Source: Klebsiella planticola ATCC 33531
GTDB lineage: Bacteria > Pseudomonadota > Gammaproteobacteria > Enterobacterales > Enterobacteriaceae
Direction: 5' to 3'
Length of the DNA: 46,531 nt
Assembly: GCF_000735435.1 (NCBI RefSeq)
Contig: NZ_JMPP01000026.1
Location: forward strand, 1 to 46,531
The stretch's first letter is position 1. The number at the start of each line of letters is the position of its first letter. Shown one piece after another: positions 37,596 to 46,531 of the stretch. The translations under genes and the position numbers were made by a program. The notes beneath the pieces are model-generated. The model had not been told where the DNA came from. It was given only the letters and a program-made list of their open reading frames with translations, and made no database searches.

Positions 37596-37640
37596 TACAG
37601 AAGTATGTGGCATAAGACCGCGATGTTGCATGCTTCTGTA
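37596..37640 (+). repeat. 12-bp inverted repeat with a third direct copy, after galF
   Basis: TACAGAAGTATG (37596-37607) and CATGCTTCTGTA (37629-37640) pair over 12 positions with one G-U, around a 21-nt loop. CAGAAGTATG also occurs directly repeated at 37573-37582. No T-run follows, so it may be a protein-binding array or an mRNA 3' structure. Confidence 0.45.
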
Positions 37641-37648
37641 GACAGCCC

Positions 37649-37671
37649 TGCTGATTAAAACAGCATATTTT
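37649..37671 (+). terminator. Weak terminator-like stem after galF
   Basis: TGCTG and CAGCA form a 5-bp stem around ATTAAAA, followed by TATTTT. It is weak by stem length, but the T-rich tail and position about 95 bases after galF suit partial termination. Confidence 0.35.
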
Positions 37672-38027
37672 AGACAAATATTAATCAATATAAATCAGAT
37701 GGTTATGCTGATTTGCTGAAACACACTTAATGTGTAAACAAAAAGCGACTTCAGAGACATCTGGTTGTTGTGCTGGCCCTCCTGTGATGGAATGGTCGGA
37801 GTAGCATAATTTTATGTTTGCTAATAATGAGTTAGTCAGAATCTTCTTAAAAAAATATGCATGTCGCTGGCTGTCATAAAAAAATAAAACTTGACTGAGA
37901 TCATGCTTACGCATTAAACAACAGTGATGCATGCATAAAAATGTGAAGTTATCGGATGTGTATGCCCATAACAACGTCATGGACAAAGGCGCTGCGAACT
38001 GGAAAATCGTCAAAGGATGAAAAATAA

Positions 38028-38657
38028 ATGAACTGGCAGTGGGTCTCTTTTTTTGGCGATAGTACCGTGCTGTTACCCAGCGCGGCAGCAGTGTTCATGG
38101 TTTTATTTCTGCGCAGGCCTTCCAGACAGATTGCCTGGCAGTGGGGATTGCTGTTTGGTATTACCGGCGCCATCGTCAGTGCGTCAAAACTGGCTTTTAT
38201 GGGCTGGGGCATCGGCATCCGTGAGCTCGATTTCACTGGTTTTAGCGGGCACACCGCTTTATCTACCGCCTTCTGGCCCATTTTCTTATGGCTGCTCTGT
38301 GCCCGCGGTAGCGTTGCTTTACGCCGGGCTGCCATGGTTATAGGGTATTTGCTGGCTATCCTCGTGGGGTATTCCCGTCTGGCGATTCATGCCCATTCCC
38401 CATCTGAAGTGATTGCCGGGCTGCTGCTTGGCGCCTGCGGTAGCGCGCTGTTTCTGCTGCTGCAGCGGAATTCGTCGCGCGTGGCCGATGTGCAACTCTC
38501 CTGGAGCGGGGTGCTCAGTCTGATTATCATCCCCGTCGTGCTGCTAAATACCGGCGCTAAAGCGCCAACTCAGTCTCTGCTGGGTGAAATAGCCGTTAAG
38601 CTGGGTCCGCTGGAAAAGCCTTTTACCCGCGCGGATTTGCATAAGCGTTTTTACTGA
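38028..38657 (+). CDS. cpsACP: Capsule-locus PAP2-family acid phosphatase CpsACP
   Basis: 209 residues with about five to six membrane helices. The PAP2 phosphatase motifs can be followed: SKLAFMGWGI (variant of motif 1), GFSGHTALSTAFWP (motif 2, SGH) and GYSRLAIHAHSPSEVIAGLLLG (motif 3, SRxxxxxH, with Glu near the usual Asp). This is the conserved second gene (orf2) of Klebsiella capsule loci between galF and wzi. It may dephosphorylate undecaprenyl pyrophosphate, though its role is not proven. The start ATG follows AAAGGATGAAAAATAA, a reasonable ribosome site. Confidence 0.93.
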   Translation: MNWQWVSFFGDSTVLLPSAAAVFMVLFLRRPSRQIAWQWGLLFGITGAIVSASKLAFMGWGIGIRELDFTGFSGHTALSTAFWPIFLWLLCARGSVALRRAAMVIGYLLAILVGYSRLAIHAHSPSEVIAGLLLGACGSALFLLLQRNSSRVADVQLSWSGVLSLIIIPVVLLNTGAKAPTQSLLGEIAVKLGPLEKPFTRADLHKRFY

Positions 38658-38792
38658 GTGTGCTGCTGACGATGAATAAGTCCAGAGAAAATAATAGAAT
38701 CAGTCCCGGTTTCGTACATTCATATTCGTGAAATAAATAGTTGCTACTACATTCTGCAGCAATATTTTTGCTGACACAGGAAATAACGTGGC

Positions 38793-38806
38793 TGAGAACA
38801 ATCCTA
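38793..38806 (+). promoter_or_regulatory. RcsAB-box-like site upstream of wzi
   Basis: TGAGAACAATCCTA matches the RcsAB consensus TAAGAATATTCCTA at 11 of 14 positions. It lies about 100 bases before the best promoter and upstream of the capsule export genes, which RcsAB is known to activate in Klebsiella. Confidence 0.5.
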
Positions 38807-38898
38807 AATAGGCAGGCCGCCCCTTATTCTTGAAATTAAATTATGTTTGTCAAGTATAAAAAATGAATGGCAGGTATTAATTTTTGTAGTTGACGGAA

Positions 38899-38927
38899 GT
38901 GACGAGAATTAGCGTGGTTAATATACT
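38899..38927 (+). promoter_or_regulatory. Candidate wzi-operon promoter
   Basis: GTGACG (-35, four of six) and TATACT (-10, five of six) are separated by exactly 17 bases. Transcription would start near 38934, run through JUMPstart and reach wzi after a leader of nearly 690 bases. Confidence 0.5.
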
Positions 38928-39200
38928 CATCCAATAAAAGTCTTAAAAAACATAGTCTTGCTTTGGTTTTGGTGCGTGATTATGCATCTTGAGCTGGATC
39001 GATGAGATATTATTAAACAATCTTATTGAGGTGTCGTCCGCTTGTCGGAGGAGTCAGATTAGGTTGCTTTGATAAGCGAATAGTTGTCATTTTTACTCCC
39101 ATTTGCCGGCAGAATCTCGTAAACTTGATGCCGCAAAAAATATTGTCAATGACTAATAATCACGCGGGCACTGTGCCAGCAAAAATGTATAAATGAAGTA

Positions 39201-39239
39201 CAGTGCATTGGTAGCTGTTAAGCCAAGGGCGGTAGCGTA
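39201..39239 (+). promoter_or_regulatory. JUMPstart element with ops site (RfaH-dependent antitermination)
   Basis: The 39 bases from CAGTGCATTGGTAGCTG to GGCGGTAGCGTA are the classical JUMPstart sequence, with the ops core GGCGGTAGC at 39228-39236. The element pauses RNA polymerase so that RfaH can be loaded, which allows long capsule, LPS and O-antigen operons to be transcribed to the end. Its place between cpsACP and wzi is the standard one for Klebsiella. Confidence 0.95.
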
Positions 39240-39619
39240 TCGAAACCGTCAGCGTCAATTCTGCAGTCATCTTCTATATGTTCGAAATTCCTAAAACCGG
39301 CTGCGACGGATGATTATCCGCAAGCACCGTATATAATCGGCAATCTTTCTGACTCTACAGCGTGTTATCCCTCTGGCCAACTTGAGATAGCTCATGTCCA
39401 TGGTGGGGTGGTGATCGGTGTGAGGGGCGTCGCTGGCGTTGTGACTGTTGCACTGATAATTCAAATAGTGCGTGGCTGATTACGTTCAAAGGTACTGCTT
39501 ATTGCATCATCACTGCTGAACAAACATACTACGACTGGCGTCTGCGTGCGCCCTCTAAACTCATATTTCCCCATGACTCGCCAGCTTGCGGAAACGGGGC
39601 TAAAAATGGATCTTGTATA

Positions 39620-41053
39620 ATGATGAAAATCGCGCGTCTTGCACTTGCTTTGGGGCTGTTGACATCGGTGAGTGCGCAGGTTTATGCCTCTGGTCTGGTA
39701 CTCAATGATAACGAACTGCGTAACGATCTCTCCTGGCTTTCTGACCGGGGAGTTATCCAGCTTAGCCTTTCGACCTGGCCCCTGAGCCAGGAAGAGATTA
39801 CCCGGGCGTTAAAAAAGGCTAAACCCTCCTATTCTTCTGAACAGGTGGTGCTGGCGCGTATTAATCAGCGGCTTTCCTCATTGAAGGCTGATTTCCGCGT
39901 CAGCGGCTACACCTCTACCGATCAGCCGGGAACCCCGCAGGGCTTTGCGCAAAGCCAACCGGCGGATAACTCGCTATCGCTGTCCTTTAATAACAGCGGC
40001 GACTGGTGGGATGTTCATCTGCAGGGCAATGTGGAAGGCGGTGAGCGTATCAGCAACGGCTCCCGGTTCAATGCCAACGGCGCGTACGGCGCGGTGAAGT
40101 TCTGGAACCAGTGGCTGTCGTTCGGCCAGATGCCGCAGTGGTGGGGGCCTGGCTATGAAGGAAGCCTTATCCGCGGCGATGCTGCGAGGCCAATGACCGG
40201 ATTCCTGATGCAGCGCGCTGAACAGGTGGCCCCGGAAACCTGGTGGTTGCGCTGGATTGGCCCCTGGCAGTACCAGATTTCCGCCAGCCAGATGAACCAG
40301 TACACGGCGGTACCGCATGCCAAGATTATCGGCGGCCGTTTGACCTTCTCCCCGTTCCAGTCTCTGGAACTGGGGGCTTCACGTATTATGCAGTGGGGAG
40401 GAGAGGGGCGCCCTCAATCATTTAGCAGTTTCTGGGATGGTTTCACTGGGCATGATAATACCGGTACTGCTAATGAACCCGGTAACCAGCTGGCGGGATT
40501 TGATTTTAAACTGAAGCTCGAGCCAACCCTGGGCTGGCCGGTGAGCCTGTATGGCCAGATGATTGGGGAAGATGAATCCGGCTATCTGCCTTCAGCTAAT
40601 ATGTATCTGGGCGGAATTGAAGGGCACCACGGCTGGGGGAAAGATGCGGTCAACTGGTATGTAGAAGCGCATGATACACGCTCAAATATGAGTAGAACAA
40701 ATTATAGTTATAACCACCATATTTATACCGATGGTTATTATCAGCAGGGTTATCCGCTAGGCGATGCTATGGGGGGCGACGGTCAGCTGTTTGCCGGTAA
40801 AGTTGAACTGGTTACCGAAGATAATCAGCGCTGGAGCACACGCCTGGTCTATGCCAAGGTGAATCCTAAAGATCAATCAATTAATAAAGCATTCCCGCAT
40901 GCAGATACATTGAAAGGTGTACAACTGGGCTGGAGTGGGGATGTCTATAAGACTGTCCGCCTGAACACCTCGCTGTGGTATACCAATGCTGACCATAGCG
41001 ATAGCGATGATGTTGGCGCAAGCGCCGGGATCGAGATCCCATTTAGTCTATAG
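39620..41053 (+). CDS. wzi: Capsule surface-attachment outer-membrane protein Wzi
   Basis: 477 residues. The signal peptide is about 1-23 (cut after VYAS/SAQVYA). The mature part is a beta-barrel rich in alternating aromatic residues, with the family segments LSTWPLSQEEI, SFGQMPQWWGPGYEGSLI, GFLMQRAEQ and GIEGHHGWGKDAVNW, ending in SAGIEIPFSL with the terminal aromatic/hydrophobic residue of barrel proteins. Wzi is an outer-membrane lectin that anchors capsule to the cell surface, and its sequence is used for K-typing. Tandem ATGs occur; the first is used because it aligns with Klebsiella Wzi (MxKIAR). It is the first gene after JUMPstart and still has backbone-like composition. Confidence 0.96.
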   Translation: MMKIARLALALGLLTSVSAQVYASGLVLNDNELRNDLSWLSDRGVIQLSLSTWPLSQEEITRALKKAKPSYSSEQVVLARINQRLSSLKADFRVSGYTSTDQPGTPQGFAQSQPADNSLSLSFNNSGDWWDVHLQGNVEGGERISNGSRFNANGAYGAVKFWNQWLSFGQMPQWWGPGYEGSLIRGDAARPMTGFLMQRAEQVAPETWWLRWIGPWQYQISASQMNQYTAVPHAKIIGGRLTFSPFQSLELGASRIMQWGGEGRPQSFSSFWDGFTGHDNTGTANEPGNQLAGFDFKLKLEPTLGWPVSLYGQMIGEDESGYLPSANMYLGGIEGHHGWGKDAVNWYVEAHDTRSNMSRTNYSYNHHIYTDGYYQQGYPLGDAMGGDGQLFAGKVELVTEDNQRWSTRLVYAKVNPKDQSINKAFPHADTLKGVQLGWSGDVYKTVRLNTSLWYTNADHSDSDDVGASAGIEIPFSL

Positions 41054-41176
41054 GCTGAATGCTACAGCAAAATCAGAGAATGGACTTCAGTCTACCATTG
41101 TCTGCATGAAGCCAGCCGGGGACAAACTGGCGGATGCTATGTAGCTCAGAAATAAGAAATTTTAGTTTACTGATGA

Positions 41177-42322
<1,146 letters not shown>

Positions 42323-42324
42323 TT

Positions 42325-42759
42325 ATGTTTGAATCAATTTTAGTAGTTTGTACCGGTAACATATGTCGTTCTCCTATCGGAGAACGATTTTTACGCCGAG
42401 CATTACCTAATAAAAAAATAGATTCGGCGGGTACGGGAGCTCTTGTTGATCATATTGCTGATTCTAGTGCTATTAAAGTTGCTGCGATGCATGGTCTCTC
42501 ATTAGAGGGACATAGGGGGCAACAGTTTACTGCTCGACTTGGTCGACAATATGATTTAATTCTTGTAATGGAACGATCACATATAGAACAAATAGGGCAT
42601 ATTGCACCTGAGGTCAGGGGTAAAACAATGTTATTTGGTCATTGGCTTAATCAAAGAGATATACCTGATCCATATAGGAAGAGTGAAGAGGCCTTTTTAT
42701 CTGTATATAAGCTAATAGAGCAGGCCGGAAAACTTTGGACACAAAAGTTAGGTGCATAA
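42325..42759 (+). CDS. wzb: Low-molecular-weight protein-tyrosine phosphatase Wzb
   Basis: 144 residues from ATG 42325; an in-frame GTG at 42313 overlaps wza and lacks support from homology. The phosphatase loop VCTGNICRS carries nucleophile Cys9 and Arg15, and the general acid is in IPDPYRKS. It removes phosphate from tyrosines of Wzc, completing the cycle needed for capsule polymerisation. It starts 2 bases after the wza stop. Low GC and frequent AT-rich codons mark it as part of the exchangeable capsule segment. Confidence 0.95.
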   Translation: MFESILVVCTGNICRSPIGERFLRRALPNKKIDSAGTGALVDHIADSSAIKVAAMHGLSLEGHRGQQFTARLGRQYDLILVMERSHIEQIGHIAPEVRGKTMLFGHWLNQRDIPDPYRKSEEAFLSVYKLIEQAGKLWTQKLGA

Positions 42760-42774
42760 TTCAGGAAAATTAGA

Positions 42775-44937
42775 ATGACATCAGCTATTAACAAAACGAC
42801 ATCTAAAGATGATGAAGGGATCGACTTAGGTCGTCTTTTGGGTGAGCTAATTGATCATCGAAAACTCATCTTATCAGTAACTTCACTTTTCACATTGTTT
42901 GCTTTATTGTATGCAATTTTCGCTACACCAATATATCAGGCGGATGCTCTTGTTCAGGTTGAACAGAAGCAGGCTAATGCTATACTGAGCAATCTCAGCC
43001 AAATGTTGCCAAACAGTCAACCACAATCTGCACCAGAGATAACATTACTTGGTTCGCGGATGATACTAGGAAAAACAGTGGATGACCTTAATTTGCAAAT
43101 AAGAGTCAAACAGGAGTTTTTCCCTATTTTTGGTCGTGGTTTAGCAAGATTTATGGGGGATAAACCAGGTGTTATATCAATTTCACGATTATATATTCCG
43201 CAGGTTGATGGTGATGAAGCTCCGAAAATTAAACTCACAGTAAAAGATGAAAATAATTATATTATAGACATTGGTGATAAAACATTTAATGGGAAAGTCG
43301 GTGTTCTTTTTGAAGCATCAGGAGTTACACTGAAAGTTGATGAAATAAAAGCCAGTCCAGATTCTGAGTTCTCGATTGTATATATTAGCAGATTAAAAGC
43401 TATAAGTGATTTGCAAGAATCATTGGAAGTGGCAGATCAAGGAAAAGATACAGGAATGCTTGGTATTTCTTTAACAGGAGATAATCCAGAGTTAATAGAA
43501 AAAATTGTTGACAGCATTAGCAATAATTATTTGGCACAAAACATCGCTCGTCAAGCAGCCCAAGATGCCAAAAGCCTAGATTTTCTAAATCAACAATTAC
43601 CGCAAGTGCGTAGTGATCTTGATATGGCTGAAGGTAGACTAAATAAATATCGTCAGCAAAACGATTCCGTCGATTTATCACTTGAAGCCAAATCTGTACT
43701 TGATCAAATAGTAAATGTTGATAATCAGCTTAATCAATTGACTTTTCGTGAGTCAGAAATTTCACAGTTGTATACTAAGGAGCATCCAACTTATAAGGCT
43801 TTAATGGAGAAAAGGAAAACATTACAGGACGAAAAAGCAAAGTTAAACAAAAGAGTGTCGGCAATGCCTGAAACTCAACAAGAAATATTAAGATTAAGTC
43901 GAGATGTTGAATCTGGACGTGCAGTATATATGCAGTTATTAAATCGTCAACAAGAGTTAAGTATTTCCAAATCTAGCGCGATTGGTAATGTTAGAATAAT
44001 TGATAATGCAGTAACAGAACTAAAACCTGTAAAACCGAAGAAAGTATTAATTGTTCTAATTGGAATTATATTTGGCGGAATTGTATCAATTGGATTAGTG
44101 TTATTACGAGTCTTCTTAAGAAGAGGCATTGAAACACCTGAGCAGCTAGAAGAGCTTGGTATTAATGTTTACGCAAGTATTCCGGTTGCAGAAGCTTATA
44201 GTAATAATATAGTTCAACCGAAATGGTCAAAGAAAGTACAAAATGAAATACAGGGTTTTCTGGCAGTAGATAATCCAGCGGATTTAGCAATTGAAGCTAT
44301 ACGAGGTTTACGTACAAGTCTTCATTTTGCAATGATGGAAGCCAGAAATAATGTTCTTATGATCTCTGGTGCTAGTCCAAATGCAGGTAAAACATTTGTA
44401 AGTTCAAATTTAGCAGCAGTAATTTCCCAGACTGGGAAAAAAGTGCTATTTATAGATACTGACATGAGAAAAGGATATACTCATAAGTTATTTAATCAAA
44501 ACAATGAAAACGGTCTGTCAGATATTTTGGTCGGAAACATAGAGTCAAGCAAAGCTATTAAAAGGATCATTTCGGCTGATTTTGATTACATTTCAAGAGG
44601 TATGGTGCCTCCGAATCCAGCAGAGTTGTTAATGCATCGCCGGTTTGGTGAGTTAATTAGTTGGGCAAGTGCAAACTATGACATTGTAGTATTAGATACT
44701 CCACCTATACTTGCAGTAACTGATGCTGCCGTAATTGGTCATTACGTCGGTACTACGCTGCTAGTTGCGCGCTTTGAGGAAAATACTGTCAAAGAGATAG
44801 ACGTTAGTATTAAGCGCTTTGAAAACGCAGGCATAGCTGTAAAAGGGTGCATTTTGAACGGTGTTGTAAAAAAAGCAAGTAGCTACTATGGCTATGGATA
44901 TAGCCATTATGGCTATTCATATAAAGACAATAAATAG
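42775..44937 (+). CDS. wzc: Capsule co-polymerase and tyrosine autokinase Wzc
   Basis: 720 residues. The first membrane helix (about 33-52) and second helix (about 425-445) flank a long periplasmic Wzz-type domain with coiled coils. The cytoplasmic BY-kinase has Walker A GASPNAGKTFVSSN (about 532-545), Walker A' FIDTDMRKG and Walker B IVVLDTPP (about 640). The C-terminus has seven tyrosines in SSYYGYGYSHYGYSYK, the autophosphorylation cluster. Wzc controls polymer length and export with Wza and is reset by Wzb. It lies 15 bases after wzb. AT-rich coding (for instance aaa, tta and ata codons) contrasts with galF and dcd. Confidence 0.96.
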   Translation: MTSAINKTTSKDDEGIDLGRLLGELIDHRKLILSVTSLFTLFALLYAIFATPIYQADALVQVEQKQANAILSNLSQMLPNSQPQSAPEITLLGSRMILGKTVDDLNLQIRVKQEFFPIFGRGLARFMGDKPGVISISRLYIPQVDGDEAPKIKLTVKDENNYIIDIGDKTFNGKVGVLFEASGVTLKVDEIKASPDSEFSIVYISRLKAISDLQESLEVADQGKDTGMLGISLTGDNPELIEKIVDSISNNYLAQNIARQAAQDAKSLDFLNQQLPQVRSDLDMAEGRLNKYRQQNDSVDLSLEAKSVLDQIVNVDNQLNQLTFRESEISQLYTKEHPTYKALMEKRKTLQDEKAKLNKRVSAMPETQQEILRLSRDVESGRAVYMQLLNRQQELSISKSSAIGNVRIIDNAVTELKPVKPKKVLIVLIGIIFGGIVSIGLVLLRVFLRRGIETPEQLEELGINVYASIPVAEAYSNNIVQPKWSKKVQNEIQGFLAVDNPADLAIEAIRGLRTSLHFAMMEARNNVLMISGASPNAGKTFVSSNLAAVISQTGKKVLFIDTDMRKGYTHKLFNQNNENGLSDILVGNIESSKAIKRIISADFDYISRGMVPPNPAELLMHRRFGELISWASANYDIVVLDTPPILAVTDAAVIGHYVGTTLLVARFEENTVKEIDVSIKRFENAGIAVKGCILNGVVKKASSYYGYGYSHYGYSYKDNK

Positions 44938-44947
44938 AATTCACTTC

Positions 44948-44980
44948 GATATAAACAGGGAAGTTTTCCCTGTTTATATC
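44948..44980 (+). terminator. Strong hairpin between wzc and wbaP
   Basis: GATATAAACAGGGAA (44948-44962) and its exact complement (44966-44980) form a 15-bp perfect stem with a 3-nt loop, starting 10 bases after the wzc stop. No T-run follows, so it is more likely an attenuator or RNA-processing/stability element than a full terminator. wbaP begins 61 bases later and must still be transcribed. Confidence 0.6.
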
Positions 44981-45041
44981 GGTCTACATAAATATAAATA
45001 AAAAACAAACAGGTTAAATATAAATCTCAAGAGAGGGGATT

Positions 45042-46469
45042 ATGACGCTCTTTGTCAGGAATATTATCGTCAGTATTGCATTAGCAGTATCTGATTTCCT
45101 TGCTTTTACAATATCACTATATATATCAGCTGGATTATTATCTGTTACAGTAAATAATTATGAAGAATATTTCCCGGAAAATCAGATAGAAGGATGGATT
45201 GCCTTACATTGGTTACTAGCATTCTGCTGTGTTGGCTGGTATTCCATGAGGCTTAGACATTACTTTTATCGTAAGACTTTCTGGTTTGAACTAAAAGAAA
45301 TACTGCGGACGCTTGTTATTTTTGCAATAATTGAAATTGCAGTTATGGCATTTACAACGTGGACATTCTCACGCTTATTATGGCTTTTAACATGGATTTT
45401 AATTTTAATATTGGTTCCTATAGCGCGGATGGGAATAAAACGAGTTTTGGACTTTTTTAATCTATGGCAGCGTGATACTTGGATTATTGGTAGTGGTGAG
45501 AATGCAAAAGAGGCATACAAAGCAATAAGCAGCGAAAGGAATTTAGGATTGGAAGTTGTTGGGTTTATCTCTAGTCCAGGGGGAGTGGTTTCAGGTGAAA
45601 AAATAGATGGAATATCTGTTTTGCCAAATGATATAAATTGGCTGTCAACCAAAGATCCCAAAACACAATTTATCGTAGCAGTAGAATCTGATCAAAGCGA
45701 AATAAGAAATACGTGGTTGCGTAATTTTATGATTAAGGGCTATAGATTTGTTTCTGTGATTCCTACATTACGCGGAATGCCGTTAGATAGCACAGATATG
45801 TCATTTATCTTTAGCCATGAAGTTATGATTTTTAGGGTTCAACAAAATCTCGCGAAATGGTCTTCAAGAATTTTAAAACGTATCTTTGATATAGTCGGCT
45901 CGCTGTCTATTATTATTATTTTATCGCCGATGCTAGTATATATAAGTAGTAAAGTTAAAAAGGATGGGGGGCCGTCAATATATGGGCATGAGCGAATTGG
46001 TAAAGGTGGGAAATCATTTAAATGCTTAAAATTTCGTTCAATGGTCATAAACTCTAAAGAAGTTCTGGAGGAACTTTTATCTCACGATGCTGAAGCAAAA
46101 AAGGAGTGGGATGCAACATTCAAACTAAAAAATGATCCACGAATTACTAAAATTGGAAGTTTCTTACGTCGGACTAGTCTCGATGAGTTACCTCAACTAT
46201 TCAATGTGTTGAAAGGTGAAATGAGTTTGGTTGGCCCACGGCCTATTATTACTGCTGAACTCGAAAGATATAACGATGAAGTTGATTATTACCTCCTAAG
46301 TAAACCTGGGATGACTGGCTTGTGGCAGGTGAGTGGTCGTAGCGATGTAGACTACGAGACTCGAGTATACCTTGATGCATGGTATGTTAAAAACTGGTCT
46401 ATGTGGAATGATATCGCCATTCTCTTTAAGACTATTGGTGTTGTATTGAAAAAGGATGGTGCGTATTAA
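45042..46469 (+). CDS. wbaP: Undecaprenyl-phosphate galactose phosphotransferase WbaP
   Basis: 475 residues. Four N-terminal membrane helices (about 8-30, 50-66, 88-105, 111-128), a central Rossmann-like soluble domain (about 140-250), then the C-terminal phosphoglycosyl transferase domain: LKRIFDIVGS, ERIGKGGKSFKCLKFRSM, and RRTSLDELPQLFNVLKGEMS with the DE dyad, then GPRP and SGRSDVDY. WbaP moves galactose-1-phosphate from UDP-galactose to undecaprenyl phosphate, starting the repeat unit. Closing residues VLKKDGAY match Salmonella-type WbaP better than the glucose enzyme WcaJ, but specificity is hard to settle by eye. GAGGGG precedes the ATG. Confidence 0.9.
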   Translation: MTLFVRNIIVSIALAVSDFLAFTISLYISAGLLSVTVNNYEEYFPENQIEGWIALHWLLAFCCVGWYSMRLRHYFYRKTFWFELKEILRTLVIFAIIEIAVMAFTTWTFSRLLWLLTWILILILVPIARMGIKRVLDFFNLWQRDTWIIGSGENAKEAYKAISSERNLGLEVVGFISSPGGVVSGEKIDGISVLPNDINWLSTKDPKTQFIVAVESDQSEIRNTWLRNFMIKGYRFVSVIPTLRGMPLDSTDMSFIFSHEVMIFRVQQNLAKWSSRILKRIFDIVGSLSIIIILSPMLVYISSKVKKDGGPSIYGHERIGKGGKSFKCLKFRSMVINSKEVLEELLSHDAEAKKEWDATFKLKNDPRITKIGSFLRRTSLDELPQLFNVLKGEMSLVGPRPIITAELERYNDEVDYYLLSKPGMTGLWQVSGRSDVDYETRVYLDAWYVKNWSMWNDIAILFKTIGVVLKKDGAY

Positions 46470-46505
46470 GCATATCCTTAAGAATAGTAGATAAAGAGTT
46501 TTTAT

Positions 46506-46531
46506 ATGAGATACTATGTTGCAATACCTAC
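46506..46531 (+). CDS. Start of the next capsule gene, probably a glycosyltransferase (partial)
   Basis: ATG 46506 follows AAAGAG and opens a frame reading MRYYVAIP before the window ends. Such a start (beta-strand then Pro) is common for family 2 glycosyltransferases, and the place after wbaP is where variable capsule glycosyltransferases sit. Only eight codons are visible, so the product is a guess. Confidence 0.4.

Larger units (their letters stand above)
37555..38027. other. 473-bp gap between galF and cpsACP
   Basis: No gene is supported. It holds the hairpin at 37596-37640, a weak terminator-like stem (37649-37671) and AT-rich sequence from 37680 on. A TTGACT element at about 37890 could be a -35 for cpsACP, but the matching -10 (TTAAAC) is poor. 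Confidence 0.5.
38658..39619. other. 962-bp capsule promoter and leader region
   Basis: No gene is supported between cpsACP and wzi. The region holds the RcsAB-like box (38793-38806), a promoter (38899-38927) and JUMPstart (39201-39239). The last 380 bases are a leader after JUMPstart, where one frame stays open for about 85 codons but has no usable start. Confidence 0.6.

Noticed and set aside
37681-38013. Leftward frame between galF and cpsACP
   Set aside because: Starts inside AT-rich leader DNA, lacks a good ribosome site and recognisable domain, and would oppose all capsule genes.
39228-39490. Frame open for about 85 codons between JUMPstart and wzi
   Set aside because: It has no start codon with a ribosome site and no recognisable family, and the other frames are closed only by a few stops; a pseudogene cannot be argued from this alone.

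Overview
The window looks like chromosome of a Klebsiella/Raoultella-type enterobacterium. Three things point there: a backbone in E. coli gene order (yegS, cyaR, yegQ/trhP, mdtABCD-baeSR, yegD, alkA, udk, dcd, asmA, yegH); a Klebsiella-type capsule locus start (galF, cpsACP, JUMPstart, wzi, wza, wzb, wzc, wbaP); and a polyol-type MFS transporter gene at the left edge. Species cannot be fixed by eye. GalF and other proteins differ at many positions from what I remember of K. pneumoniae, so K. aerogenes, the K. oxytoca group or Raoultella are all possible.

Layout. 1-1158: end of an MFS (RbtT/DalT-like) transporter gene and a HAD phosphatase gene. 1242-3779: yegS, the CRP-controlled sRNA gene cyaR and trhP (yegQ), all leftward. 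3951-15051: the leftward, translationally coupled mdtABCD-baeSR operon (RND multidrug pump, MFS exporter, envelope-stress two-component system). 15052-28000: an accessory block where, as I recall, E. coli K-12 has yegI-yegL and the sib RNAs. It holds a possible 19-codon gene, an EAL phosphodiesterase, a DDAH/amino-acid ABC importer/Lrp/M14 deacylase cluster, a DAACS symporter, a LuxR-type regulator with a degenerate receiver, a 45-residue membrane protein too short for routine ORF calling, and a 7TMR-DISM histidine kinase with its OmpR-type regulator. 28030-35755: yegD, alkA, udk, dcd, asmA, a three-copy BIME/REP array and yegH. The diguanylate cyclase gene yegE, which I recall lying before udk in E. 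coli, is absent. 36241-46531: possible small gene, galF, cpsACP, a 960-bp regulatory leader (RcsAB-like box, promoter, JUMPstart/ops), then wzi, wza, wzb, wzc, a strong intercistronic hairpin, wbaP and the first codons of a further gene. Base composition becomes clearly AT-rich from wza/wzb onward, as expected for an exchangeable capsule locus.

How the genes may work together. BaeSR senses envelope damage and drives MdtABC(D). The DDAH cluster reads as uptake and breakdown of arginine-like compounds: DDAH would release citrulline from methylarginines, the binding protein and two permeases would import substrate, an Lrp/AsnC protein would regulate, and an AstE/aspartoacylase-type enzyme would deacylate an amino-acid intermediate. 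The importer has no ATPase gene here. The capsule genes start assembly (WbaP), control it (Wzc/Wzb), export polymer (Wza) and anchor it (Wzi), with RfaH antitermination expected at the ops element. No tRNA, rRNA, CRISPR, insertion sequence or prophage was seen.
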